Translations under genes and position numbers: made by a program
Shown here: in pieces, positions 43,672 through 52,287 of the stretch
Layout of the letters: each line of letters starts with the position of its first letter
Position numbering within the stretch: the first letter of the stretch is position 1
Source of the DNA: Methylocystis parvus OBBP
Lineage (GTDB): Bacteria > Pseudomonadota > Alphaproteobacteria > Rhizobiales > Beijerinckiaceae
Length of the DNA stretch: 64,000 nucleotides
Assembly: GCF_027571405.1 (NCBI RefSeq)
Contig: NZ_CP092968.1
Span: forward strand, 124,001-188,000
Direction: 5' to 3'
The notes under the pieces: model-generated
Database searches by the model: none
Told to the model about the DNA's origin: nothing
What the model saw: only the letters and a program-made list of their open reading frames with translations

Positions 43672-44092
43672 TTTGGGGGCGGGGAGGCTGCGCCGGGCTA
43701 CAATTCGCGCGTGTGTTGTTTTTCCGCCACGGCCGGCGCCGCCCGGAATCAGGGCTGCGTTCAACTGTTTGAAAAGCTGAGACTCCGGCCTTTGGCCAGC
43801 CGACGCCGGCGTCTCGAAATCAAGGCCTTGACGCGCGTCAAAACGGGATTCTCCCCTTTGGATGGCGGCTGCGGCGAAAAATGCGCGAGCATTTTTCCCA
43901 AAATGGGCTATTCTCGAATCGTTCCGGCTTTGAGGTTCCTCCCGCCTCTCGATTAGCCCGAGCTGCCTTGGAGACCCGGCCTCGACGCCGGGTTTTTTTC
44001 TGGCGGCCCCAGGACGACGGCTCCCTTTCATGTTGCAATCCGTGACGAAGAGTCCCATCCTTTGGGTGCGGCCGAAGCCATGGCCGTGAAGC
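43672..44092. other. Intergenic region between qor and rsfS
   Basis: 421 bp without a supported gene. It contains a perfect AT-rich hairpin (43876-43897: GAAAAATGC / GCATTTTTC, loop GCGA), a TTGACGCGCGTCAA palindrome near 43828, and the strong terminator at 43974-43999. A gene-poor short transcript between 43828 and 43999 is possible but unproven. Confidence 0.4.
43974..43999 (+). terminator. Rho-independent terminator upstream of rsfS
   Basis: ACCCGGC and GCCGGGT form the stem around a CTCGAC loop, followed by seven T. It lies 300 bp after qor, far for that gene, so it may end an unannotated short RNA. Confidence 0.82.
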
Positions 44093-44515
44093 ATGAGGGT
44101 TGCAACGCTGTCGACAAGTGTTCATCCGGGGGCGGAGACCCGTTCCCAGCCGAAGATCGGCGCCAACGCGTCGCTTTCTGGCTCGATCGTGCATAACGTC
44201 CTCAACGCGCTGGACGATTCCAAAGCCGAGGACGTCATTTCCATCGATCTGCGCGGCAAGACCGCCCTCGCCGATGAAATGATCATCGCGACAGGGCGCT
44301 CCACCGTTCATGTCGGGGCCATCGCCGACAAGGCGATCCGGGCGCTGAAAGACGCTGGCGTCACCGCCCGCGTCGAGGGTCTGCCCCAGTGCGACTGGGT
44401 GCTGATCGACGCCGGCGACGTCATCATCCACGTCTTCCGTCCCGAGGTGCGTCAGTTCTACAACCTCGAAAAGATGTGGGGCGGCGACCGTCCGGTCGAG
44501 ATGCGGCTGGTTTAA
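44093..44515 (+). CDS. rsfS: Ribosomal silencing factor RsfS (Iojap)
   Basis: 140 residues; the conserved domain starts near residue 33 (IVHNVLNALDDSKAEDVISIDL) and continues DEMIIATGRSTVHVGAIADKAIRAL, EGLPQCDWVLIDAGDVIIHVF and EVRQFYNLEKMWG. The first 30 residues are not conserved, so a later start is possible, though none has a better ribosome-binding site. RsfS binds L14 on the 50S subunit and blocks subunit joining under starvation. It is followed 18 bp later by rlmH, the usual alphaproteobacterial pairing; nadD is not upstream here. Confidence 0.92.
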   Translation: MRVATLSTSVHPGAETRSQPKIGANASLSGSIVHNVLNALDDSKAEDVISIDLRGKTALADEMIIATGRSTVHVGAIADKAIRALKDAGVTARVEGLPQCDWVLIDAGDVIIHVFRPEVRQFYNLEKMWGGDRPVEMRLV

Positions 44516-44533
44516 GCCAAGAGACCGGCGGTC

Positions 44534-45013
44534 TTGCGGCTTGGGATCATTTGCGTGGGCCGGCTGAAGGCCGGTCCCGAGCGTGAAATCTACGCGCGTT
44601 ACGCCGAGCGCATCGCGGCGCTGAGACGTATCGGGCTCGACGGGCTCGACCTCAAGGAAATCGACGAGAGCAAAGCGAAAAGTCCGGCCGAGCGCATGGC
44701 GCGCGAGGGCGAGGAGATGCTGTCGCTGCTGCCTTCCGATTCGGCCCTCATCGTCTTCGACGAGCGGGGCAAGGCGGCGGACAGCGCGGCTTTTGCAGGC
44801 TTTATCGGCCGGGAGCGCGACGCCGGGCGCAAGGCCGCGTGGTTCGCGATCGGCGGCTCGGAGGGACTGGACGCCGTCGTCCGGGCGCGGGCCACGGCCG
44901 TGTTCTCCTTCGGCGCGATGACGCTGCCGCATCAGCTCGTGCGCATATTGGCGGCCGAGCAGATTTATCGGGCGATGACCATTCTGTCAGGCCATCCTTA
45001 CCACCGCGCCTGA
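44534..45013 (+). CDS. rlmH: 23S rRNA pseudouridine-1915 N3-methyltransferase RlmH
   Basis: 159 residues from a TTG at 44534 (MRLGIICVGRLKAGPE). SPOUT-fold methyltransferase: LIVFDERGKAADSAAFA, WFAIGGSEGLDA (SAM-binding glycine loop) and the C-terminal signature MTLPHQLVRILAAEQIYRAM with HPYHRA. It modifies helix 69 of the large subunit. It is in an operon with rsfS. The length is as usual for the family. Confidence 0.95.
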   Translation: MRLGIICVGRLKAGPEREIYARYAERIAALRRIGLDGLDLKEIDESKAKSPAERMAREGEEMLSLLPSDSALIVFDERGKAADSAAFAGFIGRERDAGRKAAWFAIGGSEGLDAVVRARATAVFSFGAMTLPHQLVRILAAEQIYRAMTILSGHPYHRA

Positions 45014-45448
45014 CGTTCCGGCGTCGCTCGTCAGCCCGAGAGCTTCTGCGTCCGGCGACGACGCTCCCCAATACAAGGTCATGCTTGCGACGCTCGTCCG
45101 CCGTTGCCGGAGGGCAATGAAAAAGCGGCCTGTCCGGGTGCGTTGGACAGGCCGCCACTTCCCCTCAAATCCCCGCCCTGAAACGAGAAAAGCCTAATCT
45201 CGCCACAAGTTCCGGCCAAGCGTAGCCGTCATGGCGAACCATGTTCGAATCAAACTAAGAGCGGGCGTTGCATTGCGGCCACAGTGCGGCGGGGAGCGAT
45301 CATGGCGGCCCGGCGCGCGGGGGGCCCACCCGCCGGGCCTGGCCGCTCGAAACGGGCAGAGAATCGAGCGGCTTGAACTTGACCATAATCGCCGGCGACG
45401 AAACGACAAGCTGTTCGGGATATGAGCCGGAGAAAAATTGGAGGTCGG
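45014..45448. other. Intergenic region after rlmH
   Basis: 435 bp. A strong hairpin GCGGCCTGTCC / GGACAGGCCGC spans 45125-45155; its A-rich flank is on the left, so it would terminate transcription on the minus strand. No gene is supported in the remainder. Confidence 0.45.
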
Positions 45449-45964
45449 ATGAGGCGCGCCGCGAGAGGCTTATCTATCGTTCTTATCGGCATGCTTTTAA
45501 GCCCGCCCGTCTCGGGGGAGGAAAAGAGCGGCGGCGGTCCGAACGCCAGCGAAAAGGGATGGATCGCCGCTTGTCTCAAGGACAATGGCGACGAGGCGAC
45601 CGCCTTCTCGGCCTGCGTCGGCAAAGTGACCGGAGCCTGTCTCGGCCTCGAGGATGCGCCAAAATCCATCAAGTCTTCGGACAAGAACGGCCATCCGCGA
45701 AGCTGTGCGCCGGTCGAGGGAAGGATTTGGGACGACGATCTGAATCGATGGTACGGCGACGCCGTCAAAGTCGTCCCGGCGGAGGCGAAGGATAAGCTTC
45801 GCGACGCTTAGCGGGCGTGGATCGCCTATCGCGCGGCGAAATGCGAGGTCGAAAGCGCATTGCATCCGGCGCCGCTCGGGGAAGATAATCGCGCTTATTG
45901 CCTGATGGAGGAGACGGCGCGGCGCGCGCTGCAATTGCGCGCCATCGCGACGGACAGCTACTAA
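45449..45964 (+). pseudogene. Exported LprI-like (DUF1311) gene interrupted by an in-frame TAG
   Basis: The ATG at 45449 has GGAGG four bases upstream. A signal peptide (LSIVLIGMLLSPPVSG) and an LprI-type domain follow: CLKDNGDEATAFSAC, then SCAPVEGRIWDDDLNRWYGD, then DKLRDA and TAG at 45809-45811. The same frame continues RAWIAYRAAKCEVESAL...CLMEETARRALQLR to TAA at 45962. LprI proteins carry LR.AQRAWI.YRDA.C here, so the TAG stands exactly for the conserved Gln (CAG to TAG, one change). The two halves together are full length (171 codons). It is either a recent pseudogene, a strain or sequencing mutation, or amber read-through. LprI-type proteins inhibit lysozyme in some bacteria. Confidence 0.8.
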
Positions 45965-45976
45965 TCGGGGTGCGGC

Positions 45977-47080
45977 TTGAGCAGATTCCCTTTCACGATT
46001 CTTTCCTTCAGCGCGCTGCTCGCTTTCTTTTCCGGCGCCTGGGCGAAAACGCGGCCGCCCACGCCGCCGGCCGACGCGCCCGCCGCCGCGGCGGCCAATG
46101 CGCAGCCGGGTCCCCGTCATGTGCCGCCGCGCGTCATTCCCGTCCCCGGCGACGTGAGCAAGCAGTTGCAGGCCTTCATCCGCATGCCCTATCCGCCGGG
46201 CGTGTTATCGCCGCCGCCCAAAACGGCTGCGGAATGGGGGGCGCTCAACAAGCGCTTCGCGGCGGAATGGACCGCGCCGCTCGCGGATTTGCGCAAGCAG
46301 TTGCATGTCTCGGTCGAGGCGACGGAGATCGCCGGCGTCAAAGCCTATCTCGTGACGCCGCGCGACCTTCGCCCGGAAAACGTCAATCGCATGCTTCTGC
46401 ACCTGCATGGCGGCGGTTACGTCTTCGGGGGCGGAGAAGCGGCGACCAGTGAAGCGATCATGATGGCCGGCATCGGCGGCTATCGCGTCATTTCCGTCGA
46501 CTACCGCATGCCGCCCGACTTCCCGTTTCCGGCCGGGCTCGACGATGCGCTGACCGTCTGGCGATCGATCGCGCAGACGATCGATCCGAGGAACATGGCT
46601 GTGTTCGGGTCGTCGGCGGGCGGCGGGCTGGCGCTGGCAATGGCGCTGAAGGCGAAGGACGAAGGACTGCCGCTTCCGGCGGCCGTGTCCGCCGGGACGC
46701 CCTGGTCGGATCTCGACAAGATCGGCGACAGCTATTTCGCCAATGAATATGTCGACAACATGCTTGTCGCCTGGGACGGCTGGCTGGGGGGCGCGGCGCG
46801 GCTTTACGCAAACGGCCACGACCTCAAGAACCCCTATCTCTCGCCGGTCTATGGAAACTACAAAAATTTCCCGCCGACGATCCTGACGACCGGCACGCGC
46901 GATCTGTTTCTGTCCAACACCGTCCGCGTTCATCGCGCGCTGCGCCGTGCGGGGGCCGAGGCGGATCTCAATGTCTATGAGGGCATGAGCCACGCGCAAT
47001 ATGCGGGGCCGGGCATGCCGGAAGCGCGGGAGGTTTTCGAGGATATTGCGCGTTTTTTCGACGCGCGGCTGGGCAGGTGA
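45977..47080 (+). CDS. Exported alpha/beta-hydrolase, HSL-type esterase/lipase
   Basis: 367 residues from a TTG at 45977, 12 bp after the LprI-like frame. Signal peptide (FTILSFSALLAFFSGAWA), then a Pro/Ala linker. HSL-family marks: oxyanion motif HLHGGGYVFGGG, nucleophile GSSAGGG, catalytic Asp in TGTRDLFLSN, catalytic His in GMSHAQY. It hydrolyses short acyl esters in the periplasm; the natural substrate is unknown. It shares its transcript direction with the preceding broken gene. Confidence 0.85.
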   Translation: MSRFPFTILSFSALLAFFSGAWAKTRPPTPPADAPAAAAANAQPGPRHVPPRVIPVPGDVSKQLQAFIRMPYPPGVLSPPPKTAAEWGALNKRFAAEWTAPLADLRKQLHVSVEATEIAGVKAYLVTPRDLRPENVNRMLLHLHGGGYVFGGGEAATSEAIMMAGIGGYRVISVDYRMPPDFPFPAGLDDALTVWRSIAQTIDPRNMAVFGSSAGGGLALAMALKAKDEGLPLPAAVSAGTPWSDLDKIGDSYFANEYVDNMLVAWDGWLGGAARLYANGHDLKNPYLSPVYGNYKNFPPTILTTGTRDLFLSNTVRVHRALRRAGAEADLNVYEGMSHAQYAGPGMPEAREVFEDIARFFDARLGR

Positions 47081-47091
47081 ATGAGCGGGCT

Positions 47092-47178
47092 TCAGCCGTA
47101 GAACCAGCCGACCATCGCCGCGCCGATGAAAAACAGAACGAAGCCAATGGCGATTATTTTCCAGAGACCTTCCGGCAT
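47092..47178 (-). CDS. Small single-TM peptide (28 aa)
   Basis: 28 residues: MPEGLWKIIAIGFVLFFIGA then AMVGWFYG. AGGG lies about eight bases before the ATG. Almost the whole peptide is one membrane helix with Gly-rich interior faces. No family is recognised. The evidence is the ribosome-binding site and strong hydrophobic periodicity only. Confidence 0.45.
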   Translation of the reverse strand: MPEGLWKIIAIGFVLFFIGAAMVGWFYG

Positions 47179-47363
47179 GCGGACACCCTATGCTCAGCAA
47201 AACGGCCCGTCGCTACATCCGCGCTCGGGCCGCTTCTCAAGGCGACGCCTCAATCGCCGCCTCGAGCTAAGATAGGAGCCGCTGGGCCTGGCGACAAGGG
47301 AGCGCCCGCTCGCCTCTCCGGGTCGTTGTCCGCTTCACCGGCGCTTTCCCGGGGCGACTGCGA

Positions 47364-47564
47364 TCAATCGCGCGCCACGGACCGGATTTCCTGGGTCGGT
47401 TTCTCCGATTGCGCGACGTCGACCGGGACGGCGGCCGTCTTGGCCGGACGATGGGCGAGATCCGTGTGGCGTTTGGCCGGGCCGCCGACGCTCGTCGCGA
47501 AGCCCAGAGCAAGGAAGCCGATCCAGAACGCGGCCGGCACGAGTTTCGAATTGGCAAGCGTCAT
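47364..47564 (-). CDS. Small exported or membrane protein of unknown function
   Basis: 66 residues from the ATG at 47564 with GGGAGG six bases upstream. The N-terminal segment LVPAAFWIGFLALGFATSV is a signal anchor. The rest is polar (KRHTDLAHRPAKTAAVPVDV...). The start and hydrophobic pattern look real, but there is no recognisable family. It is divergent from the MocR regulator. Confidence 0.6.
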   Translation of the reverse strand: MTLANSKLVPAAFWIGFLALGFATSVGGPAKRHTDLAHRPAKTAAVPVDVAQSEKPTQEIRSVARD

Positions 47565-47651
47565 GTCTTCCTCCCGGCGCTTCCTGCGTTTTTGCGCTTA
47601 TTAGACTTTCTCAAGAACTGCCTGCCGAAAAGCGCCAGAGAGGCGCTTGCT

Positions 47652-47737
47652 TGTGGCGCCAATTAAAAGTTTCTTGACAAAAGCGTGTCCGGCCCTGGTC
47701 GCGCGCTTTCCCTATGCCACTTAAGTCTGTGGCGCCA
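47652..47737. promoter_or_regulatory. Direct TGTGGCGCCA repeats and TTGACA before the MocR gene
   Basis: TGTGGCGCCA is at 47652-47661 and again at 47728-47737, bracketing a TTGACA hexamer (47674-47679). MocR/GabR-type regulators bind spaced direct repeats at their own promoters, so these are candidate autoregulatory sites. GGCGCC within each word is itself palindromic. Confidence 0.45.
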
Positions 47738-47835
47738 GATTAGGATGGGGACGTGGATCTATGAGGTTGCGAAAGACGGCCGTAATCGTCATGTAAGGCA
47801 GCCGCCGATCAAATTTCTGCGCGGAAACCGTAACA

Positions 47836-49365
47836 ATGACGAGCACGGCTTCAATCGTTCGTCCAACGCCCGTGGTCCGGAGCGGCCACGCGCAATTGTC
47901 GATCATCTTGAAGGAATCTGAAAAGTCGACGCTGCAGACGCAGATTTTCGACCAGATCCGCACCATGATCCTGAATGGGCAGCTGCGCGGGGACGATCCG
48001 TTGCCGACGACGCGCGAATTGAGCGCGCAGCTCGGCGTCTCGCGCAATACGGCCGTGCTCGCCTATGAGCGGTTGATCGCCGAGGGCTACATCCGCACCA
48101 AGCCTTATGTCGGCACCTTCGTCTCGCCCGATCTGCCGGACACCGCCTTTCTCTCGACGGCCGCGGAGCGCCCCGCGGCGGCGCCGCTCGCCAATCAGCC
48201 CTCGCCCGAGGGCGAAACGCTGAAAAGCTTGCGCACGCATCGGCTGGCGACGATGGATCGCCGCCGGCTCGCGGCTGATTTCTGGGTCGGCCGCCCCGAT
48301 TGGCGCAGCTTTCCGCTCAAGGCGTGGTCGCACCACATCAAGGCGCGGCTGAAATCGGCCGGCACGCGATTGACGAGCTACAACGACCCCGCCGGCCTCC
48401 TCGAGCTTCGCCAGGCGCTCGCCAAGCATCTCGCGCCCGCGCGCGGCGTCGTCTGCGACGCCGAGCAGATCATCATTGTCGGCGGCTGCCAGGACGGCTT
48501 CAATCTTGTCGGACGTCTGCTGGTTTCGCCGGGTTCGACCGCCGTGGTCGAGTCGCCGTGCTATCAGGGCGCGGCCTTCGTGCTCGAAAGCCTCGGCGCC
48601 AAGCTCCATCCCGTGCCGATCGACCGCGACGGTCTCGACGTGACGAAGCTTCCGCATGAGAAGGGAGCGGTCGCCTATGTCACGCCGTCACATCAATATC
48701 CGATCGGCGTGACGATGAGCCTGCAACGGCGAATCGAGCTTCTGTCCTGGGCGACGCAATATGACGCCTACATCATGGAAGACGACTATGACAGCGACTT
48801 CCGCTTCGTCGGCTCGCCCCTCACCGCCCTGAAGGGTTTGGACCGCAACGAGCGCGTCATCTATCTCGGCACCTTTTCCAAATGCATGGGGCCGGGTCTG
48901 CGTCTCGGCTATGTCGTCGCCCCGCCGCGGCTCGTGGAAAGCTTCCGCCGGATGAAGATGCTCATGAACAACGGCCAGAGCTGGCTGGAGCAGGCGGCCA
49001 TGGCGGATTTCATGGCGAGCGGCGAGTTCGGCCGCCATCTGCGCCGCATCAGGCAGCTCTATCGCGAGCGGCGCGACGCGCTGCTCGGCGCGCTCCACAA
49101 GCATTTCGGCGAATGCGAGATTTACGGCGAGCAGGCCGGCATGCATCTCGTTTGGAAGCTGCCGGAAGGTTTCCCGACCGCGGCGGAGGTCGAGGCGAAG
49201 GGCCTGGCGGCGGGCGTCGGCGTGTGTTCGCTCGCGACGGGTTCGGCGTTGCGGTTCGGGACGAATGATGATGGCGACCGGTTGCTGATGCTCGGCTTCG
49301 TCGCGCTGACCGAGAAAGAGATCGAGGACGGCATCGCCCGGCTCGCCGGCGCGCTGAAGGGGTGA
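47836..49365 (+). CDS. MocR/GabR-type regulator (GntR domain fused to aminotransferase)
   Basis: 509 residues. An N-terminal GntR winged helix (QTQIFDQIRTMILNGQLRGDDPLPTTRELSAQLGVSRNTAVLAYERLIAEGYI, in parts) is followed by a fold-type I PLP domain from about residue 120: YNDPAGLLELRQALAKHL, GCQDGFNLVGRLL, MEDDYDSDFRF, and the PLP lysine in GTFSKCMGPGLRLGY. Such proteins sense PLP or an amino compound and control nearby transport or amine-metabolism genes. The target is not evident here. Confidence 0.92.
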   Translation: MTSTASIVRPTPVVRSGHAQLSIILKESEKSTLQTQIFDQIRTMILNGQLRGDDPLPTTRELSAQLGVSRNTAVLAYERLIAEGYIRTKPYVGTFVSPDLPDTAFLSTAAERPAAAPLANQPSPEGETLKSLRTHRLATMDRRRLAADFWVGRPDWRSFPLKAWSHHIKARLKSAGTRLTSYNDPAGLLELRQALAKHLAPARGVVCDAEQIIIVGGCQDGFNLVGRLLVSPGSTAVVESPCYQGAAFVLESLGAKLHPVPIDRDGLDVTKLPHEKGAVAYVTPSHQYPIGVTMSLQRRIELLSWATQYDAYIMEDDYDSDFRFVGSPLTALKGLDRNERVIYLGTFSKCMGPGLRLGYVVAPPRLVESFRRMKMLMNNGQSWLEQAAMADFMASGEFGRHLRRIRQLYRERRDALLGALHKHFGECEIYGEQAGMHLVWKLPEGFPTAAEVEAKGLAAGVGVCSLATGSALRFGTNDDGDRLLMLGFVALTEKEIEDGIARLAGALKG

Positions 49366-49408
49366 GCGCGCCCTCTCTCTGCGTGACGTGGAGAGGCGAC
49401 GCGCGCGT

Positions 49409-50365
49409 TTACTTCAGCCGGTAAACCCACCAGCCCTTGTGCTGATAGACGAGTTCGAAACGCGCCAATTGCGCCGGGTTCGACGTCGAAAACGGCAGGA
49501 GTTTCGCAATGAGCGCGTCGGCGTCGCCGCCGCGCTCGAAATAATGCAAACGCACCGCGCCGCGGATGGGCTCCGCCGCAAAGGGGCCCTCGATCTTGTT
49601 GTCGCGCATCCACTGCAGGGCGGATTTGATGACGCCGTGCGAGATGCCGGACGACGGGAAATCCTTATAAGCGATCGAGACGCGCCCGGGCCGTGCGGCG
49701 GCCGCTTTCCAGACGTCTGATATATGCACGGCGACAAAGGCGGGCTTGTCGCCCGCGAGTTTCGCCAAGGCGTCGGCGCCCTGCGCTTCGTTGGAAAGCA
49801 GGGCGTCGATAAAGCGGCTGAAGCTTTCATGCGACGGCGCCTCCGCGCCTGCTCCCCAGCGCGCGCGCTCTATATTTCCGGCTTCTGTCCAGGATGGCGG
49901 AATGAGCAGGCCCGCAGCTTCGCTATCGTCGAGCGGCGCGTTGCGCTTCGCCGCGATACGGATGGCGCGAGACAAATCCCACCATGCGAGAATCGCGGCG
50001 TCGTCAGGGACATGCTCGCGCATGGCGGTGAGCACTTTGGCGATGTCGGAGGCCGCAACGTCCGGGAACAGGATCGATTCGGTGACATCGTTCCGCCAGA
50101 CAAGCGGCGCGAGACGCACGCCGTCTTTCGCGACAAGGCCGGTCGCGAGGGGGCGACGTTCTTCGGGGCTCTTGATCTCGACGCGCTGCAATGATTCTCG
50201 CGCGAGGCCGAGGCTCGCGAGTTCCTTCGCCTCGTCGTCAGCTGCGGGCGTAATGGCGAGCGCGTAATGCGAGACGGGCGCCAGCGTCGAATAGCCGGCC
50301 CAGCCAAGGAGGGCGAGGCCGCTGGCGACGAGGCCGGCGCCGATGATCTTTTTCATATCGGACAT
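49409..50365 (-). CDS. haoB: HaoB, hydroxylamine-oxidation accessory protein
   Basis: 318 residues from the ATG at 50365 (MSDMKKIIGAGLVASG); an ATG at 50356 is equally possible. One N-terminal membrane anchor (GLVASGLALLGWAGYSTL) precedes a periplasmic domain with ILAWWDLSRAIRI, LIPPSWTEAGNIERARWG, and the conserved end LLPFSTSNPAQLARFELVYQHKGWWVYRLK (in parts), which fits the HaoB family found beside hao in ammonia oxidisers and methanotrophs. Its biochemical role is unknown. It lies 135 bp downstream of haoA, with a palindrome and a dispersed repeat between. Confidence 0.85.
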   Translation of the reverse strand: MSDMKKIIGAGLVASGLALLGWAGYSTLAPVSHYALAITPAADDEAKELASLGLARESLQRVEIKSPEERRPLATGLVAKDGVRLAPLVWRNDVTESILFPDVAASDIAKVLTAMREHVPDDAAILAWWDLSRAIRIAAKRNAPLDDSEAAGLLIPPSWTEAGNIERARWGAGAEAPSHESFSRFIDALLSNEAQGADALAKLAGDKPAFVAVHISDVWKAAAARPGRVSIAYKDFPSSGISHGVIKSALQWMRDNKIEGPFAAEPIRGAVRLHYFERGGDADALIAKLLPFSTSNPAQLARFELVYQHKGWWVYRLK

Positions 50366-50388
50366 TTCCGCGATTGCGAGCATCTATT

Positions 50389-50412
50389 CGAAGTCGGGTA
50401 TACCCGACTTCG
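50389..50412. promoter_or_regulatory. 24-bp perfect palindrome between haoA and haoB
   Basis: Each half reads CGAAGTCGGGTA, and the halves join without a spacer. It is centred about 35 bp upstream of haoB. It may be an operator, a processing hairpin or part of the neighbouring dispersed repeat. Confidence 0.5.
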
Positions 50413-50419
50413 CAGAATG

Positions 50420-50487
50420 GCGAAGCAATCCAGGAGCAGGCGTCGCGGCTCTGGATTGCTTCGTCGCATTCGCTCCTCGCAATGACG
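50420..50487. repeat. Dispersed palindromic repeat (GGATTGCTTCG family), haoA-haoB gap
   Basis: GCGAAGCAATCCAG and CTGGATTGCTTCG form the dyad, followed by GCTCCTCGCAATGACG. Same family as 21178-21240. Confidence 0.75.
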
Positions 50488-50500
50488 CGAGGCTTTCGAG

Positions 50501-52210
50501 TTACGCCTTCTTCCGGTCCCGCATCATCAGGATCGCGCCGCCGATGATCACCGCCAGCAGGCCAAGCCCCGCCGCGACGCTGCGGCGCAAGGGCGAGTAG
50601 AGTTCGAGATCGCCGCGCTTCTCGCCGGAGATGCGCTTCAGCTCGGCGCGGATTTCCGCCGCCTCGCGCAGCTTCGTGTCCTCGTCATTGATCCTGGCGG
50701 CGGCGCCGATGAGCTGCGACCAGCCTTCCGAATAGGTGTAGCCGCCGGGATTCATATGGGCGAGCGCCTTGTAATGCTTGATCTGATGGTGCTCCCACAT
50801 ATCCGCGAAGACATATTCGATCATGCTCGGATTATTGCCCTTCTGCCAGAAGAGCTGGAAGAAGCCGCCGGCCTCGTCCTTCTCAGGCGCGGGCGGCGCG
50901 GGACGGTTCGTTTTCTGTCCCGGCAGCAGCTTGTCGTTGAAGAGCTTCACGAGCACGCTGCGCGACTTCTCGGTGATATCGAGGCCTGCGATGACGCCCT
51001 TGTCCATGTCGTCGAGATAGGCCCGCGCGAAGCTGTCGGAGTGACAGTTCGTGCAGGTCGAGACCCAGGACTCCTTGCGCGCGGTAAACCACGGATGGTT
51101 CAGATTCTCGGCGATCTTCGGCATGGGCACGAAGGCCCAGCGCGCCTTGCGCACCATGTTGTGCGTGAACTTGCCCTGATACTCCATGTGGCAGAAAGCG
51201 CAGGTCGGGGCGTTCATATGGCCCTTTTCCATCGCTTCCGAGAGCGGCGCGTTCCAGTCCCACTGATCGCCGCGGGCCTGATAGACCGTGCCGTGCTTCG
51301 AAAGCATGTAGCCCTCGAATTCATTGTGGTCGACGCCGTTGTGGCATTGCGCGCAGGCCTGCGGCTTGCGGGCCTCGACCGCTGAGAATTCATGTCGCGT
51401 ATGGCAGGAGTTACAGGTCGTCTGCGGCGTATGGCAGAAGGTGCAGCCTTCCGCGACTTCGCGCTGCTCCATCGCCGCCCAGATCGCGTTCTCGACATTC
51501 GCCTTCATCGACAGCGCATGCGAGGGATGGCCCGGCTTCCACTGGTCCTGCGGCCAAGTGAAGGTGTCGCGCTCGGATTCGCGCTCGGCGAATTGTTGGA
51601 CGTGGCACTGGCCGCAGGCGGCGGCGTCCGGCATCTTCAGTTCGGCCTTGTGTTGGCCATGCTGCTGGCCGACGCCCATATGGCAGTCGATGCAGCCGAC
51701 CTCCTTCAGGCTTTCGCCGGCCTTGAGCTTGCCCATGGATTGGAGGTTCGCCTCCACTTCCTTGATCATCGCCTTTTTATAGGCGCGGGAGTCGCTGTCC
51801 GGCAGCTTGCGGATGTCGTCGAGATTGCCATGGGCGCTGCTTTTCCAGCTATGCGTCCAGCCGGGCGTCGTCTGGCTGTGGCATTCGACGCATTGCGCGC
51901 GCGTGGCGTCGACGTCGACCGTTTGCGGCGGCTTATAGAAACTGTGCGGATTGAGATATTTCGATATCGGGATCGGCTCCCAATATTTCGAAAACGACCC
52001 CTTGCCCGCGCCTTGCGTTTCGTCGTGATAGCGCTTCTCCAGCGCATCGAAGAGTTCTCTGGGAGAAGCGGATTTGGAGAGACCTAGGGCCTTGTATGTT
52101 TCGTCCGGGGTCTCGGCGCGGGCGGGCGTCAAGGCGATCATCGCCGCGCCGGCAAGCGTTAACAGGCCGGCGCAGAGGCGACGGCCAAGAACAGCTCCAA
52201 AAATCGACAT
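50501..52210 (-). CDS. haoA: Hydroxylamine dehydrogenase, octaheme cytochrome c
   Basis: 569 residues from the ATG at 52210, preceded by GAGGGG; the upstream frame lacks a signal peptide. Signal peptide MSIFGAVLGRRLCAGLLTLA. Eight CxxCH sites are visible: CVECH, CIDCH, CGQCH, CTFCH, CNSCH, CAQCH, CAFCH and CTNCH. The motif HYKALAHMNPGGYTYSEGW carries the tyrosine that in aerobic HAO cross-links to the P460 heme, so an oxidative enzyme is expected. A C-terminal membrane helix (AAGLGLLAVIIGGAILMM) anchors it. It oxidises hydroxylamine made when methane monooxygenase attacks ammonia, limiting toxicity and yielding NO/nitrite. Confidence 0.95.
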   Translation of the reverse strand: MSIFGAVLGRRLCAGLLTLAGAAMIALTPARAETPDETYKALGLSKSASPRELFDALEKRYHDETQGAGKGSFSKYWEPIPISKYLNPHSFYKPPQTVDVDATRAQCVECHSQTTPGWTHSWKSSAHGNLDDIRKLPDSDSRAYKKAMIKEVEANLQSMGKLKAGESLKEVGCIDCHMGVGQQHGQHKAELKMPDAAACGQCHVQQFAERESERDTFTWPQDQWKPGHPSHALSMKANVENAIWAAMEQREVAEGCTFCHTPQTTCNSCHTRHEFSAVEARKPQACAQCHNGVDHNEFEGYMLSKHGTVYQARGDQWDWNAPLSEAMEKGHMNAPTCAFCHMEYQGKFTHNMVRKARWAFVPMPKIAENLNHPWFTARKESWVSTCTNCHSDSFARAYLDDMDKGVIAGLDITEKSRSVLVKLFNDKLLPGQKTNRPAPPAPEKDEAGGFFQLFWQKGNNPSMIEYVFADMWEHHQIKHYKALAHMNPGGYTYSEGWSQLIGAAARINDEDTKLREAAEIRAELKRISGEKRGDLELYSPLRRSVAAGLGLLAVIIGGAILMMRDRKKA

Positions 52211-52287
52211 TTTTCCCCTCGGCGCGCGAGACTTCTCTGTGGCGGCATTGTCGTTAGCGGCGCAGTTAGTGGGAAGAACCACAGCTT

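Noticed and set aside
45125..45155. Strong hairpin after rlmH as its terminator
   Set aside because: The T-run side faces the minus strand and the hairpin lies 110 bp past the stop, so assignment to rlmH is weak.
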